A stretch of DNA of 22,667 bases from Chara braunii (lineage: Eukaryota; Streptophyta; Charophyceae; Charales; Characeae): positions 514,598-537,264 of the forward strand of contig BFEA01000363.1 of assembly GCA_003427395.1 (NCBI GenBank), given 5' to 3'. The notes under the pieces were generated by a model. That model did no database searches. It was not told where the DNA came from and was given only the letters and a program-made list of their open reading frames with translations. The position numbers were made by a program, and so were the translations under genes. Position 1 is the first letter of the stretch; each line of letters begins with the position of its first letter. Positions 1 through 8,794 of the stretch are shown piece after piece.

Positions 1-53
<53 letters not shown>
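1..53. repeat. (TC)n(AC)n microsatellite
   Basis: Six TC units run directly into about 20 AC units at the window edge, so the full length is unknown. The same TC-to-AC switch recurs at 142-238. Confidence 0.97.
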
Positions 54-54
<1 letters not shown>

Positions 55-139
55 CGGCACTGTATTTCCATGTTCTAGTGATAGATTCACTCAATTTTGC
101 TCATCCTGTGAGCCCAACCGCGAAGTTGGAGACTTACAT

Positions 140-141
<2 letters not shown>

Positions 142-228
<87 letters not shown>

Positions 229-238
229 CACACACACT
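142..238. repeat. (CT)n(CA)n compound microsatellite
   Basis: About 50 bases of CT are followed by about 45 bases of CA with one CGCA interruption. Open frames here are Ser-Leu and Thr-His repeats from the simple sequence and are not genes. Confidence 0.97.
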
Positions 239-290
239 CTCTTACTGCTCCGCACTTTTTTTTTCCCCTTTTTTATTTATTTTTTCGATT

Positions 291-304
291 GCTTGCTTGC
301 TTGC

Positions 305-341
<37 letters not shown>

Positions 342-360
342 GGGAGGGGAGTCACCCCCC

Positions 361-408
<48 letters not shown>

Positions 409-413
409 ACACA
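291..413. repeat. (GCTT)n(GATT)n, poly(C) and (CA)n tracts
   Basis: GCTT units change to GATT units (291-339). After a short G-rich spacer come 33 consecutive C residues (362-394) and a CA run to about 413. The CA run directly abuts the poly(A) end (minus strand) of LINE copy A, which suggests that the LINE inserted into a CA repeat. Confidence 0.93.
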
Positions 414-561
414 TAACAATTTTTATTTTTTTTTAAATGCCCCCGCCAGTGTTAGTGCTGCTGATAAGAGCAGACACAGCTAACACCTAGGGAGAGACTC
501 CATCTATTGGTGGGGAGCATCACCTGCTGGAAAACGGGTCCAGCGTCCCATATTACAAAGA

Positions 562-655
562 TTAATGTCTGAGGATGTCTGAGAATGTCTGAGAATGTCT
601 GAGAATATCTGAGAATGTCTGAGGAATGTCTAGGAAGTCTGAGCATGTCTGAGAG
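562..655. repeat. 10-bp minisatellite in LINE copy A 3' UTR
   Basis: About nine units close to ATGTCTGAGA are arranged head to tail, the last ones with small insertions. The corresponding place in copy B (about 6350-6390) has no such array, so it looks like a local expansion in copy A. Confidence 0.85.
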
Positions 656-1121
656 TGAAATGTTTAAGAAAGGCAAGGAAGATGGGACCTGCCAGCATTG
701 ATTGCCTACAAATCAGGGGATTGACTGAGCAGGCCTGTAAAGTGTTCAGTAGTGTAGTCCTTTATGAACATGGAGTATTGTGTATCTCTTCACCCTCGGA
801 GGAGGGCGCCAGATGAACGTTTCAGAGCTGATACTATTCATTGACTAACTCCAGACTACCTCCAGACCCTGCCCTATGTCTCAGGCTGCGCTCAGGCTAT
901 CCTTAGCGTGGTCCTCCCTAGGGGGCTCCAGGGAGGAGTTCCGCATGCGGGCGTTGATACAGAAAAAGAGGGGATCACAGGGATCAGATATCGCATTCAG
1001 GGCAGAACCTCTGCCAATGACAGAGCATGGGGCGAGAAGGGGTCTGGGAAGTCCGAGGGAGGGCACTATGGGAAGGAGGGCTCTATGTTAGTCCAGTCTT
1101 TGAAAACTAGCCGATAGTCTC

Positions 1122-1436
1122 TTATTTCTTCCAGGTACGCATCCCTCCATCTGTGTCACCACTCCATTCTAGTTTTGCAATCCATCTTTCTCTTTCCCCT
1201 CCTACCCAGTCCGTGCAAAATGCCGTAATCCGTCTCCTGGCATCTCCAATTTGTCTGTGGAGAGCTAAATGTGCTTTCGTGTCCAACCATCTTCGTGTGA
1301 TTTCAAGGTGTATCTGCTGTTGGATTTGTTCTGTGATCTCTGCCCCCTCCACCCTTACCTTCTCCACGGCCAGGGTGCATCTCTGCCACCAGAGCGCCCA
1401 TATTACCGCCCTCCTTCCAAGTCTGCACACACACAC
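1122..1436 (-). pseudogene. LINE ORF2 C-terminal fragment (copy A)
   Basis: A 104-residue minus-strand frame corresponds to the extreme C-terminus of a LINE ORF2, after the zinc-knuckle-like RT-associated domain. It contains RRAVIWALWWQRC and then a charged helical tail. Copy B has RRSVLWALWWQRC at the same place (about 7100-7150). The first residues come from the flanking CA repeat, so the ATG seen there is not a genuine start. The frame is open over this short stretch, but without the RT it cannot be functional. Confidence 0.65.
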
Positions 1437-1750
1437 AACTAAAAAAAGAAGAAAGAAAAAATATTGTTTTCGTTTTTTTTTTCTTTTTTTTTATGCAGTT
1501 TCTGATTTTTTATTTTTTATTACACCAAAAAAATGCTATTTGGAAATAAATATGTATGGGCTTGTAGGGTTCGAAAAACTCTACAACCCTATTTAAAATA
1601 AAAAAAAAATCACGTTTTATTTTGCCCAGGAAAAATCCGTGAAAATCATTGCCGTGGAATTGGGGCCGCGATCTGCGGCCGCGGCCACAAACGTGGCCGC
1701 CGCAGCCATTGGACCCGTGCGGCTGCGGCCGCGGGAGATACATATCCTGA
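1437..1750. other. Intergenic: A/T tracts and GC-rich inverted repeats
   Basis: No gene is visible. 1437-1560 is A/T-tract rich. At about 1563-1586 an imperfect inverted repeat (TTGTAGGGTT and AACTCTACAA) flanks a 4-5 base loop. At 1662-1737 there is a GC-rich patch with overlapping GCGGCCGC motifs and inverted GGCCAC/GTGGCC arms, which could be a remnant of a foldback element. The abrupt change from AT-rich to GC-rich suggests stacked small insertions. Confidence 0.5.
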
Positions 1751-1876
1751 GGGCATACTCACACTACTACGTTTTTGCATATTTTTTACGTTTTGCGTAT
1801 TTTTTGACGGAACTGTGGCCAGATACATCCAGGTATGGCATGAATTCGGTCAGATACTGCTAGTGTGAGTACGCTC
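1751..1876. mobile_element. MITE-like element, copy 1
   Basis: Terminal inverted repeats GGGCATACTCACACTA (1751-1766) and TAGTGTGAGTACGCTC (1861-1876) match at 14 of 16 positions. The flanks share TGA (1748-1750 and 1877-1879), a possible 3-bp target-site duplication. The 126-bp element has no coding capacity. Its interior carries GGCCAGATAC and GGTCAGATACTG, also seen in copy 2 (3364-3496). A 3-bp duplication would suit a PIF/Harbinger- or CACTA-type transposase, but the family cannot be assigned from this sequence. Confidence 0.7.
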
Positions 1877-2590
1877 TGACTTGGGTAATCTCTAATTCTT
1901 TTTTTTTTTTTTTTTTTTTGGGGGGGGTGCGGGGGCCGGATGAACAGCCCAAGGTATTTCCAGGGGTGCAATCTTTAATTCTAATTTCGGCAACAAAAAG
2001 CCACGCAAACAAAGAAGGGTGCTTTTACTTAGATGTCTCCGCATCAGGGACAGAGATTACACCACCACAGCCATTTTCCTACAACACGGCTGTGCTTATG
2101 CGCTGAATCTGACCAGATGGCATTGTGCCAGCCTGCTATTTCACATTACAAACACATCCAGTCAAATCAGGTTGTGCACACAACCGTTTCCGCCATGACG
2201 AATTCTGCACGAGATTGTTGGCCACTAACATCCCACCGGACACGGTGTGTGCAGGGGCAAATTGCGGAGAAGTGGCTAGGGTACGTGCTGGTGGTTTAAA
2301 CCACCAGTACGCTCCCCAGCCATTTTTTCAAAGCTGCGGCTTGCATACTGCCACAACTTTCGGGGCTCGGCTGGCGAAGCAAAATGGCTGGCGGCGCCAT
2401 AAGGAGGCAGCGCGTTTTCAGCCTCCACTGAGCCTGGAAATGCCCTGCACACCAACAAGAAACGAACAGGCATGAGCCTTTTGGCTGGTTGCGACAGCTA
2501 TTTTGCCTCGTTAGGCTGACCCCTCAGCTGCAACTTGCGGCTGCATGCAGTGCCACACCTAGACGGAGAAAAATGGATGGTAAGAAGAAT
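1877..2590. other. Intergenic, no recognised gene
   Basis: After a T tract (1901-1919) this holds mixed sequence with several short overlapping open frames, none with a recognisable motif. Structural features are a 7-bp inverted repeat GGTTGTG/CACAACC near 2170 and the 20-bp perfect palindrome at 2288-2307. It may be degraded transposon DNA, but I cannot assign it. Confidence 0.5.
2288..2307. other. 20-bp perfect palindrome
   Basis: CTGGTGGTTTAAACCACCAG is exactly self-complementary. The outer bases continue nearly symmetrically (TACGTG on the left, TACGCTC on the right, with one offset), so a cruciform of about 12 bp per arm is possible. It could be the centre of a foldback element or a protein-binding site. 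Confidence 0.9.
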
Positions 2591-2810
<220 letters not shown>

Positions 2811-2878
2811 TGTGTGGGCCGATGGACCACAGATCAGATACTAAACTGATCAGAACGGATACTATCATACTACACTTG

Positions 2879-2930
2879 ATCTGTCTGTCTGTGTGTCTGT
2901 CTGTCTGTGTGTCTGTGTGTCTGACTGTCA
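2879..2930. repeat. (CTGT)n repeat, left of the nad1 fragment
   Basis: CTGT and GT units end in a CTGACTGT variant. The same repeat, with the same variant, resumes at 3111-3136 on the other side of the nad1-like sequence. This suggests that one repeat array was split by an insertion. Confidence 0.9.
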
Positions 2931-3110
2931 ACAGTAATTATAATAAGATCAATAGAAACTTCATAAGAAATCATTTGAGCAGCAGATCCTAGTGCTCCTA
3001 GAAAACCATATTTGGAATCAGTAGACCAACCTTCTGTTATAATACCATAGAGGCCTAAAGACAAAATAGCAAATATGTAAAGTATACCTACATTTAAATC
3101 TAACAGTGCC
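2931..3110 (-). pseudogene. nad1: NADH dehydrogenase subunit 1 fragment (mitochondrial-derived)
   Basis: On the minus strand about 60 codons read without a stop through the conserved middle of mitochondrial NADH dehydrogenase subunit 1, a membrane subunit of complex I. The visible order is [15 protein letters not shown], then [18 protein letters not shown], and [12 protein letters not shown]. The SKYxFLGALxSAAQMxSYEVSI signature is typical of plant/algal NAD1. The usual Arg of GALRSAAQ is Gly here, and the Gly expected after YEVSI is Asp, which fits relaxed constraint. The piece is AT-rich and starts and stops abruptly between two CTGT repeat blocks. With nuclear-type repeats all around, it is best read as a nuclear copy of mitochondrial DNA. 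Confidence 0.85.
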
Positions 3111-3142
3111 ATCTGTCTGTCTGACTGTCTGTCTGTTCCCCT

Positions 3143-3187
<45 letters not shown>
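3111..3187. repeat. (CTGT)n, poly(C) and (CT)n repeats
   Basis: CTGT units (3111-3136) lead into a C-rich stretch and about 36 bases of CT (3151-3186). The CTGT part is the right-hand continuation of the array at 2879-2930. Confidence 0.93.
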
Positions 3188-3189
<2 letters not shown>

Positions 3190-3344
3190 CCAATTGTATT
3201 TGCTGCCAGATCGGGAATGGTCCGCCAAACAGAAAAACAGAACCAAGATAGCCTTAGGAGCAGTGGTAGGTAGGTAGTGAAAGGCAAAAAAAGCCCTGAA
3301 GTTATGGCTTGTGGCAATCTTTTCTGCACTCGCAACCGCGGATA

Positions 3345-3371
3345 GAGTACAACTATCCGGGAATTGTACTC
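3345..3371. other. Short inverted repeat (hairpin)
   Basis: GAGTACAA (3345-3352) and TTGTACTC (3364-3371) are exact reverse complements around an 11-base loop. The right arm overlaps the proposed left end of MITE-like copy 2. Confidence 0.75.
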
Positions 3372-3496
3372 CCACAGGTAGGATTTTTCTGGATGTACCG
3401 GACCTGACTTACGGTCCCTTGGGGGCATGCATCTGACCGCAATTACGGCCAGATACTGTTTCAGTTGAAAGAAGGCCTGGTGTGAGTACATGCCCT
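3364..3496. mobile_element. MITE-like element, copy 2 (diverged)
   Basis: The right end, TGGTGTGAGTACATGCCC, is the reverse complement of a terminus like those of copies 1 and 3. A weaker left end, TTGTACTCCCACAGG, lies at 3364-3378. The interior shares CGGCCAGATACTG with copy 1. Membership in the family is supported by the right terminus and this shared interior. The left boundary is approximate. Confidence 0.5.
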
Positions 3497-3593
3497 CTCT
3501 CCCTAACAGAATGGCCCTAAAACCTTTAAAAAAAAAACAAAAAAAAACTGTCCATGCTAAACCAGGCAAAATTTCAACTATACCCAGGACACA

Positions 3594-3594
<1 letters not shown>

Positions 3595-3665
<71 letters not shown>
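3595..3665. repeat. 71-base poly(A) tract
   Basis: An uninterrupted run of 71 A follows ACACAC. It could be the tail of a plus-strand retroposed sequence, but upstream (about 3490-3594) I recognise no LINE or SINE body, so a simple expansion is equally possible. Its length may also be affected by assembly. Confidence 0.9.
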
Positions 3666-3667
<2 letters not shown>

Positions 3668-3892
3668 CTGCAAGCCTAGAAGTGGAATGCTCCCTATGCA
3701 CTCAAAATACTCGATTGATCCAATTGAATCTAGGCTGCCAAGGAGCCCGGACCCATGTAGATGTTTACTAAGGGCCAACTTGAAGGGTGGGAGGAAAAAG
3801 AAACCGAAAGAGAGAATGTAGAGATACATAGAGTGCTACTAGTGTACGTATACTGGGCAACAACAGGCTCGAGCGGGGTACTGGCCAACATA
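3666..3892. other. Unrecognised spacer between poly(A) and the rRNA fragment
   Basis: No gene was recognised. AGCCTAGA and TCTAGGCT form an 8-bp inverted repeat near 3673 and 3729. The last part (about 3857-3890) faintly resembles a conserved large-subunit rRNA stretch around AACAGGCT, but too weakly to annotate. Confidence 0.4.
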
Positions 3893-4010
3893 ACAATCAG
3901 AATGTCGTGAGACAGTTCGGTTCCTATCTACCGTTGGTGATTTGAAGAGAACTGACAGAAGCCATCCCTAGTACCCGAGGACTGGGATGGGTCGATGGAC
4001 GCCTAGCTCA
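3893..4010 (+). pseudogene. Large-subunit rRNA 3'-domain fragment (mitochondrial type)
   Basis: About 115 bases match the conserved 3' domain of bacterial/organellar 23S-like rRNA. GTCGTGAGACAGTTCGGT (3903-3920) is followed by CCTATCTACCG, then CCCTAGTACCCGAGGAC, the equivalent of the sarcin-ricin loop region (AGTACGAGAGGAC in bacteria). The flanking arms CATCCC and GGGATG still pair. The short divergent spacer is unlike chloroplast 16S/23S or cytosolic 28S, so a mitochondrial origin is most likely. Neither the rest of domain V/VI nor other rRNA surrounds it, so it is a fragment. It lies about 0.8 kb from the nad1 fragment. Confidence 0.78.
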
Positions 4011-4099
4011 GGGCATACTCACACTGCAACCATAAAACCACAAAGTGTGCAGACTTGGGAATGCCTATTTGTGGTTTTGAGCACTAGTAGTCACACTGC
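4011..4099. mobile_element. MITE-like fragment, copy 3, with internal hairpin
   Basis: It begins with GGGCATACTCACACT, identical over 15 bases to the terminus of copy 1, immediately after the rRNA fragment. Inside, AAAACCACAAA and TTTGTGGTTTT form an 11-bp perfect stem about 35 bases apart (about 4033-4078). No matching right terminus was found. CACACTGC recurs near 4092-4099 in direct orientation. It may be a truncated element or a different internal type using the same end. Confidence 0.5.
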
Positions 4100-5057
4100 T
4101 TTACAATTACTAATAGGCCCCCTCTCGCTCCTCCCCCTGCCCCCCCACCCCTCCTCCTCCATGACAACCCCTCCATCCTAATATCTTCTATCAGAGTCTG
4201 ACCCCCTACTGCCTCAAGTGCCACCCCCACTCTCCGCCAAACCCCGTGCTGGACTGCCCCCGCCTACGCCACCCACACAGTCCACTCTACCCCCTCCCCA
4301 GATGCTTCTCTCACAACCCTGAAGGAAAATGGGTAACTGAAATGACTGGCTGCCCAGTGCCTTGGCCAGGTGGCAACGGGGCCCCGGTAGCAGTAATCGC
4401 AGGTCCCAGGGAGGCAACGATGGGTCTGTAGAGAAAACCTGTGATGGGCCCTCAAAGCAAACGACTGTTGGCTCCAGGTGATGAATGGGGGTCATGATAT
4501 CATGCCAGCCTGTGATAAGCCACCCTGTGATAAGCCAAGCTCCGTACCCCGCGCCTTCACGTACCCTTTGGTCTAAGACCAGAAGTAAGCCCCAAAGTAC
4601 GAATCTTGACTAATTATGGGGAATGGGGTCCCTTTTTTTAATTTTTGCGGGCCAATTGCACGCATCTTTTAAGGTTGCCCCTGTCTTTGTTCAAATTAGT
4701 CTCGCGCTGTCGATTAGCGACCGTGCGGGAATTTTCAAGAAAGAGTTATGAGTTCGGTTAACAACATTTTCAATTTTTCTTTGCATCGGTATGTGCACGG
4801 CCCCTTCCTCTCTGCTTTGGGTGTGGACGCCAACTTCCTTTCTGGCTGCCCCTCGTCTCCACGCACCTCTTTGTCTCCCTCCCAACCCTTCGTCCAATCC
4901 CCTCCTAGTTCTTCAATGTGATTGATTGGTCGATAGTTGGGATGGTCGGATCAAGCCATACGAGCAAGCTTACACGCGTGGCTTGAACAACCACCCCAAG
5001 TGAACAGAAACTTCGATAATCCCACCTTCTTACCTTATGGAGCCTTCTTCCTTCTCT
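4100..5057. other. Intergenic, no recognised gene
   Basis: The first part is C/T-rich (4100-4310). Small structures are the palindrome CATGATATCATG at 4493-4504 and a 14-base unit, CCTGTGATAAGCCA, repeated twice (4509-4522 and 4524-4537). Several short open frames overlap on both strands with no recognisable motif. Confidence 0.5.
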
Positions 5058-5122
5058 CTATGCCCCTCGTCTATGCCCCTCGTCTATGCCCCTCGTCTAT
5101 GCCCCTCGTCTATCCCCCTCGC
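5058..5122. repeat. 13-bp tandem repeat, five units
   Basis: CTATGCCCCTCGT is repeated exactly four times (5058-5109), followed by one variant unit. On one plus-strand frame it would encode a proline/leucine-rich repeat, but there is no evidence that it is translated. Confidence 0.95.
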
Positions 5123-6271
5123 TACCCGTATTACACGCTGGTACCCCTTCGCCTTCAACGCTATAATTTTGTGCAGCCCCTTCCTCTCATCCTCTTTGAT
5201 CTCGGCTGCAATGCTGTGCGAGCTATGTGCAAAGACCGCAGCACCGGACAAGCTCGACGTGCCCAAGGAACGGGCGGAGTGACGGCGTAAGGTGGAATTA
5301 GCGTCGGACTTGAGGGTAAGGCAGTCGGAGGGACTGAGCGGTGGTGGAGACAGGAACAGAGCCAACGCCAGGGCATTGTGGCTATGGTTGGCTTGCGTTC
5401 GGTTGGGTTGATGGTTGTGCGCTCGGAGTGCCACTGGCAGCATTGTTGTAATTTGAATAGCGAGGGACTCGCTTCTTCTCCATCGCTGCTTCGTCCATCG
5501 GTTGTTGCGCTAAAGACAATACTCAGTCGTGTGCATGGCTTTGGTCGTGAGTGTCTATGGATGCTGAATGCTTCGCTGTCAGGAAGTCCATGGGTGTATG
5601 ATGTAAAAAGACTGGGGAATGGTCCTTGTTGTCTTTGCACACATGGGTGCAGTCCTTGGGGCCACTTAGTCTTGGACGTCTGCTTGCATGCATGAGTGTG
5701 CTATTGCTCTCTGATTCCCGACTAACTGTCGATCCCCGGGCCTTGCGCACGTGTGAGATCGTCGCCAACCTTCCTATCTTTGCTCCCACGTGCCCGCACC
5801 GGCGCTCATCAGGGACATCGGGCGTGAGGACTTAGTCAATCCGCCTGACCTCTCTGCCTCCCGCCATTGCTATTTTGACAACTTGAAGGTGGCAATTTTG
5901 GTTGATGACATCGGGCGGACTGCTGGCCTCTTGATAGGTGGGAGTGGGCGGTGTATGGTAAGTTGAGACTTGTATGGAGTCGAGTTCTGCTGCTCTGGAC
6001 GTCAGTGCGGGTAACTGCCCGTTCTCGAACCTCACATCCATTCGCCATAGCGACCTTCCTCTCTTCCCAATCGCCGTCGAAGATGGTCTCTACTGCGAAA
6101 CGGATGCACGGAGGGCGCTATTGCGGGCCAATCAGGTTCAGTTTATTTACCCCTCCAACAGGGTTTGTTTTGATTGATCCAATTTCATCAGTTTCTGCCC
6201 CATCGCAGATTTTGCCTTATTCGGACTTGATGGTACCTCCCTGGTCGGCGACCCATGCCACGCGGGAGCCT
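5123..6271. other. Unrecognised region, possible exon near 5810-5956
   Basis: No family is recognised. A plus-strand frame stays open for about 62 codons (about 5759-5961) and includes NLKVAILVDDIGRTAGLLIG. It is followed by a good splice-donor match, ATG|GTAAGT, at 5956/5957, and an AG (CATCAG) precedes it near 5812. A 67-residue ATG frame at 5974-6177 follows in another register. These could be an exon of a host gene or a remnant of another transposon. The evidence is too thin to choose. Confidence 0.25.
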
Positions 6272-6924
6272 CTTTTTTTTTTTTTGGAAAAAATGCTCCA
6301 TCTATTGGTGGGGAGCTTCACCTGCTGGAAACCGGGTCCAGCATCCCTGTACATCAGGATCATTCACAAAAATCACACAAGAGCATTCCGCCAGTATTGA
6401 TTGCCCCAAGTTACCCTGGGGGATTAACTGAGCGGTTAGGAAGGCTTGGAAGCAGAAGGGCCTCTTCACCCCTTTAAACAGGGTGCCTCTTCTAACTTGG
6501 TATGTCTAGCACCTTCCATCTCCATGAGCCTGAGAATAGTGTAATTTGTAAAGAAGATGAGTAATGCATAAGGTCTTTTGCTGGTAGCTGCTGTCTGTTT
6601 CTTCTGTCTTGTCCCGGCCAAGCTCCTGAACTTCATGTGCTCCATAAACGCCATTGAAGCTGTTCCCGCCCGGGAGGCACGAGGGGTGATGGATGGGGGG
6701 GCTTGTCTCGCAGCAGCAGCTGTGGTCACATCTGAATTTCTGCCAGGGAAAGGGGGTGAGGTGGGAAAGGGTCAGGGAAATCTGATTGGGGTCTCATTGG
6801 GAAGGAGGGTTCAACAGTGGTCCAGTCATTGAATACTAAATGGTAGTCCCTGGGTGGGCCCTGTCTCGCTGAGCCTGGTCAACCCCCCATTCAACCCGAG
6901 CTATCCACCCCTCCCGTTGGCCCC

Positions 6925-7555
6925 CTAGCCAGTCCATGCAGATGTTGCAATTGCCTGCTTAATGTCCTGCTCGGTCTGAAAGATGTCGAGCCGTAATTTG
7001 AGGGTTAAACTTTGCCATCTGAATATTAATTCCAGCTGGACTAGCTCTTTGATTTGCTCTATTAGCTCAGACCCCTCAGAGTTTATTTTCACTCCTTCCA
7101 GCGCCAGGAGGCAGCGTTGTCACCAAAGGGCCCAGAGAACTGACCGCCTTCCTAGACTGTACAGGTTGTTGGTGAAGTTGGGGGAGACCGCCATTGCTGG
7201 GCAATGTCCTGTTAGTATGGACTGCCAGGACCAGGACCAGTGAGTATTTGGCACTGTTTTGCACCATATGCGGTCCCACCATCGTCCCGTAAATAACGCT
7301 ACCAAACATTGCATAAAAATGTGTTATATAATCTCTTCCCGCTTGCGTGATGGAAAGGCGCTTATGCACCTTTGGCACCACGGGAGTGCCTTCCCTTTTT
7401 GTTCCAGGCGGGGGTGGTCGATTAACCAAGCATTTGTCAGAAGGCCGCGATGCATGATCTGCCATTGTAAGGACGTAACCTTGGCCGGTCTAGCCTTACC
7501 CTATTGGAACCATCGAATAAGTGTAAGGAGAGCCCGGACAACATTAAGGTGCCTG
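6925..7555 (-). pseudogene. LINE ORF2 C-terminus with zinc-knuckle-like RT-associated domain
   Basis: The minus-strand frame shows the zf-RVT type arrangement of LINE ORF2: SLQWQIMHRGLLTNAWL, a CQRC pair (about 7364-7381), HIFMQC (about 7303-7325), WWDRIW, and RRSVLWALWWQRC. The stops at 7501-7503 (TAG) and 7324-7326 (TAA) lie in the same frame with no indel between them. Translation would end near 6925. The domain helps RNA binding during target-primed reverse transcription in this family. This copy is broken by stops, 5' truncation and the Gypsy insertion. Confidence 0.8.
7552..7555. repeat. Target-site duplication CCTG, left copy
   Basis: CCTG lies directly before the TGTGACG start of the left LTR and again directly after the CGTCACA end of the right LTR (20681-20684). 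Removing one copy puts the two halves of LINE ORF2 in one frame. Extension to 5 bp is not supported. Confidence 0.85.
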
Positions 7556-8318
7556 TGTGACGAACCACTTCTGTAGCGCACGAGTTTCTGCGCGGTTGCA
7601 AAAAGGGGTCCTAAGCTGGGAAGATTGGGCCGCTTTCGGGAAATCGGGATCGGTGGAAAATTGCATCAGTACCCTTGCTTCTTCGCCTTTTTCGTCGCTT
7701 CTTCGGGGTTGGGTGTGTCCGGGTACGGCCGGTTGGGAGATTGGTCGGATGGATGTCTGGCGCGCCACCACGCGCGCGACTAATAAATGCTGACGACGTT
7801 TCTTTCGTTTCGGGTTCGATCTTTTTGGGCGCGAACATCGCGCGAGAAATTGTTTCGTTCTTTTTGAATTTCCTTTTGAATCTTTTTCGAATTTTGTCGA
7901 GCCCCGATGGCTCTCGGAATTTTGGACTTTCTTTCTGGAATGTATGCTTTTTNNTTTTTCGCACTAGATAGGAATTTAGGAATTTAGTAATTAGGACTTT
8001 TTCTGCCGCNCTGCGNCTTTTGTCTACGCGCTTTCTCATGCGGCTGCAACGGTACTCTGATTAGTGGGCGCCCTTAATCGTGTGTGTAACTGCAATTTTG
8101 GGCNGGCGCCATTNTAACTGTATCTCTCTTTTTACACTTCGTCTCTCTCCCTCTTTCTCTCTTTCTTTTGCTGTGAGCCGCGGCTTGCATGCTCGGATCG
8201 ATGCGTGGAGAAGGGTTACGTCCCCCACACCGCGGCCGATCATGCAGAACACAGCCGCTCCCACCCTAATCCACTCTAAGTCCTGGTAATTCCGTGTTCT
8301 TCGCGCATGCATGCACGC

Positions 8319-8325
8319 TATAAAT
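8319..8325 (+). promoter_or_regulatory. Putative TATA box of the left LTR
   Basis: TATAAAT lies in CACGCTATAAATTTCGG and is conserved in the right LTR (19095-19101). Transcription would be expected to start about 25-35 bases downstream, near 8350, making 7556-8350 the U3 part. An AATAAA at 7782-7787 lies upstream of this point, so its use as a poly(A) signal is unclear. Confidence 0.55.
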
Positions 8326-8417
8326 TTCGGCTGCACGATTAGTCAGCTCTCTTGACCTATTGTTGGAAGCTCGGGGTTGCGCGATCAGGAAGGGTCGGCA
8401 CACGAGCGAAGTAAGAG

Positions 8418-8794
8418 GTGAGTAGAGTGGGAGTTGGGCGACCCGATGGGCTGGTGCCGAACGTGCGGGATTGACGTAGGCCACGACGGACTGTGGGCAC
8501 GGGCGAATCCGACGGGTGCAGGAGGACTAAGCGGGGTGACAACTTCATGGGTTGGTGCGTGACGACGGACTGTCTGCATCGGAGAGAGAGAGAGAAGGAG
8601 GGAAAGTTGAGGTCGATGGACGTGGATTTGTTGTTTCTTTGTTTCTTCCCCCTCTTTATCTGTGTACATACATTTTGATTACGACTCCGGGCAGTTTGCC
8701 CGTTCTCATTTTCGTTTTCGGCTTTCGGGAATCGAGACTTGGTTTTTTTTTTTTTTTTTTTGCTCACACTTGTCCTTGCTTTTGTCCATCTCAG
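8418..8794 (+). other. Putative intron in the LTR leader
   Basis: A strong donor, AGAG|GTGAGT (8417/8418), lies about 95 bases after the TATA box. A T tract and a pyrimidine-rich run end at TCTCAG|TTGCG (8794). Both sites are kept in the right LTR (19194-19567). Splicing here would shorten a 1.5-kb leader that is full of upstream ATGs. No transcript evidence is available. Confidence 0.4.

Larger units (their letters stand above)
414..1436 (-). mobile_element. LINE copy A, 5'-truncated 3' end
   Basis: Read on the minus strand, this starts with the last part of a LINE ORF2 and ends in an A-rich tail (T-rich on plus at about 419-436). It is homologous to LINE copy B at 6272-7555. Both copies share the same C-terminal protein pattern (a WALWWQRC motif followed by a similar charged tail), and their 3' UTRs share the block with CTCCATCTATTGGTGGGGAG on plus (498-517 and 6297-6316). 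CA repeats lie on both sides (395-413 and 1426-1436), consistent with insertion into a CA microsatellite. Most of ORF2, including the RT catalytic core, is missing. Homology is judged by eye. Confidence 0.75.
6272..7555 (-). mobile_element. LINE copy B, 3' half (left of the Gypsy insertion)
   Basis: Minus-strand sequence carries the C-terminal end of LINE ORF2 (7555 to about 6925), then a 3' UTR homologous to that of copy A, ending in a poly(A) tail seen as 13 T residues at 6273-6285. The ORF2 frame continues in register into 20685 and beyond once the Gypsy element and one copy of CCTG are left out, so the two halves were one LINE before the insertion. Confidence 0.85.

Noticed and set aside
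3018-3771. Open frames running through the 71-base A tract
   Set aside because: Poly-Phe or poly-Lys produced by the homopolymer, joining unrelated sequence.
5058-5122. 13-bp array considered as a CRISPR-like or regulatory array
   Set aside because: The units are contiguous with no spacers. It is a simple tandem repeat.
7782-7787. AATAAA as the element's poly(A) signal
   Set aside because: It lies upstream of the inferred TATA box, so it would end transcripts before the R region. It was left unannotated as a signal.
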